From NCBI GenBank assembly GCA_028727605.1, contig JAQYOA010000220.1, forward strand, positions 1 to 34,751: a stretch of DNA of 34,751 bases. The letters are read 5' to 3'. Both the position numbers and the translations under genes were made by a program. The notes beneath the pieces are model-generated. The model was not told where the DNA came from. It saw only the letters and a program-made list of their open reading frames with translations, and did no database searches. The DNA is from Lachnospiraceae bacterium (lineage in GTDB: Bacteria > Bacillota > Clostridia > Lachnospirales > Lachnospiraceae). Positions 26,144-34,751 of this stretch are shown here, piece by piece (within the stretch, counting starts at the first letter, position 1; every line of letters begins with the position of its first letter).

Positions 26144-27196
26144 ATGGATGTGGAATTGGATGAGCGAAAGAAAAAAATATTAAAAGCAATCATCCGGACT
26201 TATCTGGAAACCGGTGAACCGGTCGGCTCAAGAACGATTTCCAAGTACACAGATTTGAATTTAAGCTCCGCCACAATTCGGAATGAGATGTCTGATCTGG
26301 AAGAAATGGGTTACATTATACAGCCTCATACTTCCGCAGGACGCATTCCTTCAGATATGGGCTATCGCCTTTATGTAGATGAGCTGATGAAAGAAAAGGA
26401 GCAGGAGATCGCGGATATCAAGTCTATGGTAATCGAGCGAACCGATCACATGGAGAAAGTTCTCCAGCAGGTGGTAAAGCTTCTGGCTTCATCAACAAAT
26501 TATGCAACGTTGATTACAGGCCCTGAATATCACCACAATAAGGTAAAGTTCATACAGCTTTCCAAGCTGAATGAGGATCAGGTGCTGGCCGTCATCGTAG
26601 TGGAGGGAAATCTGGTGAAGAATCAGATTATCGACCTGGATGAGACAATCGACGATGAACAGATATTGAAACTGAACCTGCTTTTGAATACTCAGCTGAA
26701 CGGTCTTACAATAGAAGAGATCAATCTGGGTATTATCAAAAAATTGAAAGAGCAGGCGGGAATCCACTCCGGTGTGATCAGTCAGGTGGTTGATGCAGTA
26801 GCGGAAGCCATTGCAGTGAGCACGGAAGATGTGCCAATCTACACCAGTGGAGCAACCAACATTTTCAAATATCCGGAACTGTCAGACCGGAGCAGAGCCA
26901 GTCAGCTGATCTCCACATTCGAGGAGAGACAGAAACTGGTGGATATGCTCAAAGACACCGTGTCAGAGGAAAAGGAAAATACCGGTATTCAGGTATATAT
27001 CGGAAGCGAATCGACGCTGGAACCGTTTCGTGACTGCAGTGTCGTGACAACCACATATGATATGGGGAACGGCATGAAGGGAACCATCGCAATTGTGGGA
27101 CCAAAGAGAATGGATTACGAAAATGTGGTAGACAATTTGAAAACATTAAAAGTCCAGTTGGACTCCGTCTTTAAGAAGCCGGATACGAATACGTAG
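26144..27196 (+). CDS. hrcA: Heat-inducible transcriptional repressor HrcA
   Basis: LDERKKKILKAIIRTYLETGEPVGSRTISKYTDLNLSSATIRNEMSDLEEMGYIIQPHTSAGRIPSDMGYRLYVD. Confidence 0.98.
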   Translation: MDVELDERKKKILKAIIRTYLETGEPVGSRTISKYTDLNLSSATIRNEMSDLEEMGYIIQPHTSAGRIPSDMGYRLYVDELMKEKEQEIADIKSMVIERTDHMEKVLQQVVKLLASSTNYATLITGPEYHHNKVKFIQLSKLNEDQVLAVIVVEGNLVKNQIIDLDETIDDEQILKLNLLLNTQLNGLTIEEINLGIIKKLKEQAGIHSGVISQVVDAVAEAIAVSTEDVPIYTSGATNIFKYPELSDRSRASQLISTFEERQKLVDMLKDTVSEEKENTGIQVYIGSESTLEPFRDCSVVTTTYDMGNGMKGTIAIVGPKRMDYENVVDNLKTLKVQLDSVFKKPDTNT

Positions 27197-27213
27197 AAAG
27201 GTGGCATGAGGTT

Positions 27214-27888
27214 ATGGCGGAAGAAAATAAAAAGGAAGCAGAGGAAAACATGGAAGAACCTACACGCGATATAGAAAAAGAAATCGGGCAGGAAGCTGAT
27301 AAAGCGGATGCGGATGCAATTTTACAGGAAGAGCAGCCGGAAGCAGAAACTGTGGAGAATACAGAAGAAGCAGCTTCATCGAAAACGGAGGAGGACAGCT
27401 CCAAGGAAACCGCGGACGATGGAAAAGAGAGAAAATTCTTCAAGAAGAAAAAAGATAAGAAAGACGAGAAAATTGAAGAATTGACAGACCGTCTGACCCG
27501 ACAGATGGCAGAGTTTGATAATTTCCGCAAGAGAACCGAGAAAGAAAAAGCAAATATGTATGCAATCGGTGCCAGGGATATTGTAGAAAAGATACTCCCT
27601 GTTGTGGATAACTTTGAACGTGGCCTGGCCACGGTGGAACATCCGGAGGAGGATCCATTTGCTGACGGTATGAATAAGGTGTATAAGCAGCTTACGAAGA
27701 CCCTGGAAGATCTCGGTGTGACCGTGATCGAAGCAGTCGGCAAAGAATTTGATCCGAATCTGCACAATGCAGTGATGCATGTGGAAGATGAGGAAGTCGG
27801 TGAGAACATCATCGTTGAGGAATTCCAGAAGGGCTACAAATACAAAGAAACTGTAGTCCGCCACAGTATGGTCAAGGTGGCTAACTGA
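27214..27888 (+). CDS. grpE: Nucleotide exchange factor GrpE
   Basis: Acidic N-terminus; MAEFDNFRKRTEKEKANMYAIGARDIVEKILPVVDNFERGLA, ...EFQKGYKYKETVVRHSMVKVAN. Confidence 0.97.
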   Translation: MAEENKKEAEENMEEPTRDIEKEIGQEADKADADAILQEEQPEAETVENTEEAASSKTEEDSSKETADDGKERKFFKKKKDKKDEKIEELTDRLTRQMAEFDNFRKRTEKEKANMYAIGARDIVEKILPVVDNFERGLATVEHPEEDPFADGMNKVYKQLTKTLEDLGVTVIEAVGKEFDPNLHNAVMHVEDEEVGENIIVEEFQKGYKYKETVVRHSMVKVAN

Positions 27889-27979
27889 TACCGGCCTTGA
27901 TTTTGAATAGATCCGCCGGACAGGCGGGAAAACAAACAGGTAATGATTTTATTTAGTATATTTCATTGAGGAGGAATAA

Positions 27980-29848
<1,869 letters not shown>

Positions 29849-29903
29849 GAAAGAGATCAGTAAGCCAAAAGGCAAAAGAAAAGCCCTGTGAGGCTGGTAT
29901 TTG

Positions 29904-29931
29904 CAGGGGACGGAAGGTTTTCCGCCCCCTG
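29904..29931 (+). other. Intercistronic hairpin between dnaK and dnaJ
   Basis: CAGGGGaCGGAA-GGTT-TTCCGcCCCCTG, 11 pairs with one mismatch, no U-tract. Confidence 0.6.
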
Positions 29932-30040
29932 TATCTCTGAAAAAGAAATCATGCAGAAAAAAACGCTGACGCAAGAACGACTTTTTCAGAAAAAAAGGTA
30001 CCGGCAGACGCAGGATTTTTGCATGGAAAGGTGAAAACAT

Positions 30041-31240
30041 ATGGCAGATAAGAGAGATTACTACGAGGTCCTTGGCGTAGATCGTGGGGCTGACGATGCC
30101 ACATTAAAGAAAGCATACAGACAGCTTGCCAAAAAGTATCATCCGGATATGAACCCGGGAGACAAAGAGGCAGAAGCCAAGTTTAAGGAAGCGACGGAGG
30201 CCTACGGCATCCTCAGCGATCCGGAGAAACGGCGTCAGTATGACCAGTTCGGTCATGCAGCATTTGAAAATGGCGGAGGCGGCGGAGCAGGCGGCTTTGG
30301 CGGTTTCGATTTCAACGGCGGAGATATGGGTGATATCTTCGGCGATATTTTTGGTGATCTGTTCGGCGGCGGAGCAGGCAGAAGAAGAGCAAATAACGGA
30401 CCGATGAAGGGAGCCAATCTTCGTGCGGTGGTTCATATTACGTTTGAGGAGGCAGTCTTTGGCTGTGAGAAGGAACTGGAACTGAATCTGAAAGACACCT
30501 GTACCACCTGCCATGGAACCGGAGCAAAACCGGGTACATCTCCGGAAACCTGTTCCAAATGTAACGGAACCGGTCAGGTGACCTATACACAGCAGACCAT
30601 GTTTGGTTCTGTGAGAAATGTCACAACCTGTCCGGACTGTAACGGAACCGGAAAGATTATCCGTGAAAAATGTACCAATTGCCATGGAACCGGCTTTACT
30701 TCCAGCCGCAAACGCATTCAGGTTTCGGTACCGGCAGGAATCGACGACGGCCAGAGTATCCGGATTCGAGAGAAAGGTGAGCCGGGTATCAACGGTGGAC
30801 CAAGAGGCGATCTGCTGGTAGAGGTTCAGGTTGCACGTCATCCGATTTTCCAGAGACAGGATATGAATATCTTCTCCACAGCTCCGATTACCTTTGCACA
30901 GGCAGCGCTTGGCGGTGATGTCCGGATCAGTACCGTGGACGGAGATGTCCTTTATACCGTAAAACCGGGTACCCAGACAGATACCAAGATTCGTCTGAAA
31001 GGAAAAGGAGTACCGTCTTTGCGCAACAGCAGTGTGCGGGGTGATCATTATGTGACTCTGGTTGTTCAGACTCCAACCAAGCTGAATGAAAAGGCGAAAG
31101 CGGCTCTCCGTGAATTTGACGAAGCCTGCGGAAACAAACCCGCCGGTTCCGATTCCGGGGATTCCGCACCGGAACAGCATAAGAAAAAGAAAGGCTTCAT
31201 GGATAAAGTAAAAGAAGCTTTTGAGGATGTAACAGACTAA
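30041..31240 (+). CDS. dnaJ: Chaperone DnaJ
   Basis: [39 protein letters not shown]; four CxxCxGxG zinc motifs intact. Confidence 0.98.
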   Translation: MADKRDYYEVLGVDRGADDATLKKAYRQLAKKYHPDMNPGDKEAEAKFKEATEAYGILSDPEKRRQYDQFGHAAFENGGGGGAGGFGGFDFNGGDMGDIFGDIFGDLFGGGAGRRRANNGPMKGANLRAVVHITFEEAVFGCEKELELNLKDTCTTCHGTGAKPGTSPETCSKCNGTGQVTYTQQTMFGSVRNVTTCPDCNGTGKIIREKCTNCHGTGFTSSRKRIQVSVPAGIDDGQSIRIREKGEPGINGGPRGDLLVEVQVARHPIFQRQDMNIFSTAPITFAQAALGGDVRISTVDGDVLYTVKPGTQTDTKIRLKGKGVPSLRNSSVRGDHYVTLVVQTPTKLNEKAKAALREFDEACGNKPAGSDSGDSAPEQHKKKKGFMDKVKEAFEDVTD

Positions 31241-31247
31241 AAAGGAA

Positions 31248-31289
31248 ATAACGTACCGTCGGTTTTTTAAGCCGGCGGTATTTTTTTGC
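31248..31289 (+). terminator. Intrinsic terminator after dnaJ
   Basis: ACCGTCGG-TTTTTTAAG-CCGGCGGTATTTTTTT. Confidence 0.9.
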
Positions 31290-31376
31290 TAAAAGTTGTG
31301 AACTTTGGATGAAAAGGATACACAGATCTTTTCTTTTTTGCTATAATTGGGGACAAATTTGAAGGAGGAAAAAGTT

Positions 31377-32156
31377 ATGAGATTTCGTCCGTGTATCGAT
31401 ATTCACAATGGAAAAGTAAAACAGATTGTGGGAAGCAGTCTGAACGATATAGGAGATAAAGCAAAAGAAAATTTTGTTGCCGAGCAGGATGCCTCATTTT
31501 ATGCCGGGCTCTACCAAAGGTATGGGATCAGCGGAGGGCATGTGATCCTTTTGAACAGCAAAGATTCACCGTATTATCCGGAGACAAAACGTCAGGCGCT
31601 TCTGGCATTGTCTTCCTATCCGGGAGGGCTGCAGGTCGGCGGCGGCATCAATGCGGAGAACGCGTGTGAATTCTTAACAGCCGGAGCCAGTCATGTCATT
31701 GTAACTTCCTATGTATTCCGCGACGGCCATATTTACTATGAAAATCTGGAGAAGCTTGTGACGACAGTCGGAAAGAAACGCCTCACTCTGGATCTGAGCT
31801 GCAGAAAAAAGGAAGACGGATATTACATTGTCACAGACCGCTGGCAGAAGTTTACAAAGGAGAAGCTGACGGAGGAACTGCTTCTGAAATTGTCGGAAAG
31901 CTGCGATGAATTTCTGATTCATGCGGTGGATGTGGAGGGAAAAGCTTCAGGGATTGAGGTTGAGCTGGTTCGTCTGCTGGCAAAAATGAAAGGCTTTCCC
32001 ATCACCTATGCAGGCGGAGTCGGCACATTCCATGATCTGGAACTTCTGAAACAGGAGGGGCAGAATCATCTGGATGTCACCATAGGAAGTGCGCTCGATC
32101 TGTTTGGGGGATCCATGAATTTTGCGGAAGTACTGCGAATCTGTTCCGGTAACTGA
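31377..32156 (+). CDS. hisA: Eukaryotic-type (HIS6-like) phosphoribosylformimino-5-aminoimidazole carboxamide ribotide isomerase
   Basis: FRPCIDIHNGKVKQIVGSSL, GGLQVGGGINAENA, ASHVIVTSYVFRDGHIYYENLEKL, LTLDLSCRKKEDGYYIVTDRWQ, EFLIHAVDVEGKASGIE, ITYAGGVGTFHDL, IGSALDLFGG all resemble yeast HIS6; ATG 31377 after ggagg. Confidence 0.88.
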   Translation: MRFRPCIDIHNGKVKQIVGSSLNDIGDKAKENFVAEQDASFYAGLYQRYGISGGHVILLNSKDSPYYPETKRQALLALSSYPGGLQVGGGINAENACEFLTAGASHVIVTSYVFRDGHIYYENLEKLVTTVGKKRLTLDLSCRKKEDGYYIVTDRWQKFTKEKLTEELLLKLSESCDEFLIHAVDVEGKASGIEVELVRLLAKMKGFPITYAGGVGTFHDLELLKQEGQNHLDVTIGSALDLFGGSMNFAEVLRICSGN

Positions 32157-32195
32157 GTAAAATGTCTGAAAAAAGTGTAAATTTTCTAAATTCTA

Positions 32196-32224
32196 TTGCA
32201 TTCTTTTGACCGGATTGTTATAAT
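32196..32224 (+). promoter_or_regulatory. Predicted sigma-A promoter of hpf
   Basis: TTGCAT - 17 nt - TATAAT. Confidence 0.65.
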
Positions 32225-32232
32225 ATATTTAC

Positions 32233-32261
32233 TTACAGGCGACAGGATCAAATGCCTGTAA
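32233..32261 (+). other. Hairpin at the predicted 5' end of the hpf mRNA
   Basis: TTACAGGC-(13 nt)-GCCTGTAA, 8-bp perfect stem beginning near the predicted start site. Confidence 0.55.
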
Positions 32262-32288
32262 AATTTCAGAGCAAAGGGGTTGGGCATT

Positions 32289-32816
32289 ATGAAGATTACC
32301 ATCAGTGGAAAAAATATCGAAGTGACAGAGGGATTGAAAGCCGCGGTAAATGAGAAACTCGGCAAGCTGGAGCGATATTTCACGCCTGACACGGAAGTCA
32401 TCGTAACATTAAGCGTAGAGAAAGAAAGACAGAAAATAGAGGTTACCATCCCAGTCAAAGGAAATATTATCCGCTCCGAGCAGGTGAGCAGCGACATGTA
32501 CGTATCGATCGATCTGGTGGAAGAGATTATTGAACGCCAGCTTCGCAAATATAAGACCAAAATCGTGGACAAGCAGCAGGATGCCAGCAATTTCCAGAAA
32601 TCGTATCTGGAGCATGATTATCTGGAGGATGAGGATATTCAGATCATCCGTACAAAGAAGTTTGGCATGAAACCGATGTATCCGGAAGATGCCTGTGTAC
32701 AGATGGAACTCCTCGGACACAGCTTCTTCGTATTCCGCAATGCAGAGACAGAGGAAGTAAATGTCGTATACAAACGGAAAAACAACACTTACGGTCTGAT
32801 TGAACCAGAGTGCTGA
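32289..32816 (+). CDS. hpf: Long-form ribosome hibernation promoting factor
   Basis: MKITISGKNIEVTEGLKAAVNEKLGKLERYF...; C-terminal KPMYPEDACVQMELLGHSFFVFRNAETEEVNVVYKRKNNTYGLIEPE; followed by secA. Confidence 0.96.
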   Translation: MKITISGKNIEVTEGLKAAVNEKLGKLERYFTPDTEVIVTLSVEKERQKIEVTIPVKGNIIRSEQVSSDMYVSIDLVEEIIERQLRKYKTKIVDKQQDASNFQKSYLEHDYLEDEDIQIIRTKKFGMKPMYPEDACVQMELLGHSFFVFRNAETEEVNVVYKRKNNTYGLIEPEC

Positions 32817-32828
32817 TCGAAAATTCAT

Positions 32829-32864
32829 ACAGGTCCCGGTAAAAAGCCGGGACCTGTTTTTATT
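32829..32864 (+). terminator. Intrinsic terminator after hpf
   Basis: ACAGGTCCCGG-TAAAAAG-CCGGGACCTGTTTTT. Confidence 0.93.
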
Positions 32865-32881
32865 TGTTAACGAAAAATTCA

Positions 32882-32910
32882 TTGTTATATTGTTCCAAAG
32901 GTGGTAAAAT
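32882..32910 (+). promoter_or_regulatory. Predicted promoter of secA
   Basis: TTGTTA - 17 nt - TAAAAT. Confidence 0.55.
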
Positions 32911-33056
32911 ACGAATAGTATGTAAAAATGTCCTTATCCTGCCCGAATCACAGTGTTTTCGATGACGCGTGGACGGAAGGTATGAGACAGGGATTTTGGC
33001 GATGTCGGCAAAAGCGGACATGGCCGTTTATCATAAAAATTAGGAGTGTACTGCGC

Positions 33057-34751
33057 ATGAAATTTACAGAAAAGATCTTTGGTACCCACAGTGAGAGGGA
33101 ACTGAAGCGGATCATGCCCATCGTGGACAAGATCGATGCCCTTCGTCCGGAAATGCAAAAACTTTCTGACGAGGAACTGCGGGGGAAGACAAAGGAATAT
33201 AAAGAGCGTTATGCCAACGGAGAGTCTCTGGATGCTCTTCTTCCGGAAGCTTATGCGACAATTCGTGAGGCAGCCAAGAGGGTTCTCGGTATGGAACATT
33301 ACCGGGTACAGCTGATCGGCGGTATTATTCTCCATCAGGGACGAATTGCAGAGATGAAAACCGGTGAAGGAAAAACGCTGGTGTCAACGCTTCCTGCCTA
33401 TCTGAATGCATTGACAGGCCGCGGAGTTCACATTGTAACGGTCAACGACTATCTGGCAAACCGTGATGCCGAGTGGATGGGAAAGGTTCATGAATTTCTT
33501 GGTCTGACGGTTGGTGTTGTGCTGAACGATATGAAAAACGATGAGCGCCGCAAGGCTTATGCCTGTGACATCACTTACGTGACCAACAACGAACTTGGTT
33601 TTGATTATCTTCGTGATAATATGGTCATTTATAAAGAACAGCTGGTACAGAGAGAGCTGGCTTACTGTATTATCGATGAGGTTGACTCTGTTTTGATTGA
33701 CGAGGCCAGAACCCCGCTGATTATTTCCGGACAGAGCAGCAAATCCACAAAGCTGTATGAAACCTGTGACATTCTGGCACATCAGATGGAACGGGGCGAA
33801 GCCAGCGGAGAAATGACAAAAATGACGGCCATCATGGGCGAAGAAATTGAAGAGACCGGAGATTTCATCGTCAATGAGAAGGACAAAGTCATTACACTGA
33901 CAGAAGAAGGAGTACACAAGGTGGAGAATTTCTTCCACCTGGAAAACCTGTCGGATCCGGAAAACCTGGAGATTCAGCACAACATCATACTGGCACTGCG
34001 GGCGAATTATCTGATGCACAGAGACAAAGACTATGTGGTAAAAGATGATGAGGTACTGATTGTTGATGAATTTACCGGCCGTATCATGCCGGGACGCCGT
34101 TACTCCGACGGCCTTCATCAGGCAATCGAGGCAAAAGAGCATGTGAAGGTAAGACGTGAGAGCAAGACACTTGCTACCATCACCTTCCAGAACTTCTTTA
34201 ACAAATATGAGAAAAAAGCAGGTATGACAGGTACCGCTCTCACAGAGGAGCAGGAGTTCCGCGATATTTACGGAATGGATGTTATCGAGATTCCGACCAA
34301 TAAACCGGTAATCCGTATGGACATGGAAGATGCCGTTTATATGACCAAGAAGGAAAAATTCCATGCGGTTGTGGAAGCGGTGAAAGAGGCACATGCAAAA
34401 CAGCAGCCGGTACTGGTAGGTACGATTACCATTGAAACCTCCGAACTGTTAAGCAAAATGCTGCGCCGGGAAGGAATTCCCCATCAGGTACTGAATGCCA
34501 AGTTCCATGAGCTGGAGGCGGAGATTGTAGCGCATGCCGGGGAGGCTGGTGCCGTGACGATCGCGACTAACATGGCAGGCCGTGGTACGGATATTAAGCT
34601 GGATGAAGTGGCAAAAGCGGCAGGCGGTCTTAAGATTGTAGGTACGGAACGCCATGAATCCCGCCGTATCGATAATCAGCTTCGCGGACGTTCCGGACGT
34701 CAGGGAGATCCGGGTGAATCCCGTTTCTATATTTCCCTGGAGGATGATCTG
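33057..34751 (+). CDS. secA: Preprotein translocase subunit SecA, 5' part (truncated by window end)
   Basis: [31 protein letters not shown]..., [77 protein letters not shown]; open for 565 codons to the window edge, hence missing from the ORF track. Confidence 0.98.
   Translation, partial: MKFTEKIFGTHSERELKRIMPIVDKIDALRPEMQKLSDEELRGKTKEYKERYANGESLDALLPEAYATIREAAKRVLGMEHYRVQLIGGIILHQGRIAEMKTGEGKTLVSTLPAYLNALTGRGVHIVTVNDYLANRDAEWMGKVHEFLGLTVGVVLNDMKNDERRKAYACDITYVTNNELGFDYLRDNMVIYKEQLVQRELAYCIIDEVDSVLIDEARTPLIISGQSSKSTKLYETCDILAHQMERGEASGEMTKMTAIMGEEIEETGDFIVNEKDKVITLTEEGVHKVENFFHLENLSDPENLEIQHNIILALRANYLMHRDKDYVVKDDEVLIVDEFTGRIMPGRRYSDGLHQAIEAKEHVKVRRESKTLATITFQNFFNKYEKKAGMTGTALTEEQEFRDIYGMDVIEIPTNKPVIRMDMEDAVYMTKKEKFHAVVEAVKEAHAKQQPVLVGTITIETSELLSKMLRREGIPHQVLNAKFHELEAEIVAHAGEAGAVTIATNMAGRGTDIKLDEVAKAAGGLKIVGTERHESRRIDNQLRGRSGRQGDPGESRFYISLEDDL

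Noticed and set aside
30104-31180. 358-aa minus-strand ORF opposite dnaJ
   Set aside because: Antisense of dnaJ; low-complexity composition mirrors the Gly-rich and zinc-finger codons.
33384-34394. 336-aa minus-strand ORF near the window end
   Set aside because: Antisense of secA, which is the real gene but is missing from the ORF track because it is open at the window edge.

Overview
A 34.75-kb window of a low-GC Gram-positive chromosome. Gene content and order suggest a clostridial (Lachnospiraceae-like) Firmicute; this is inference, since no rRNA is present. Nearly all genes are on the + strand and most of the window is core genome: 3' end of secY, adk, map, a KOW/L14e-like gene, infA, rpmJ, rpsM-rpsK-rpsD-rpoA-rplQ, a lipid kinase, class II aldolase, type III glutamine synthetase, a WecG/TagA-like protein, a YitT-type protein, a PucR-like regulator, ftsE-ftsX, an S41 protease, a siroheme nitrite/sulfite reductase, two Gfo/Idh/MocA oxidoreductases, an AT-rich DUF4143-type AAA ATPase island, uvrB, a small paralogous XRE regulator locus, CIRCE-hrcA-grpE-dnaK-dnaJ, a eukaryotic-type (HIS6-like) hisA, long hpf, and the 5' part of secA (runs off the window and is absent from the supplied ORF track). 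Most interesting non-coding signals: (1) a ~330-nt structured leader before rpsM with a crossing-helix pseudoknot (10 bp + 8 bp); (2) a ~131-nt multi-branched element closed by a 10-bp stem that abuts the uvrB Shine-Dalgarno, next to the accessory ATPase gene; (3) four copies of a 19-nt motif (core ATACKACTAWAYGG) around two paralogous XRE genes, one directly after a strong promoter that reads antisense to xre1. No tRNA, rRNA, CRISPR array or intact transposon was recognised. All structures were found by eye; no folding or database search was run.
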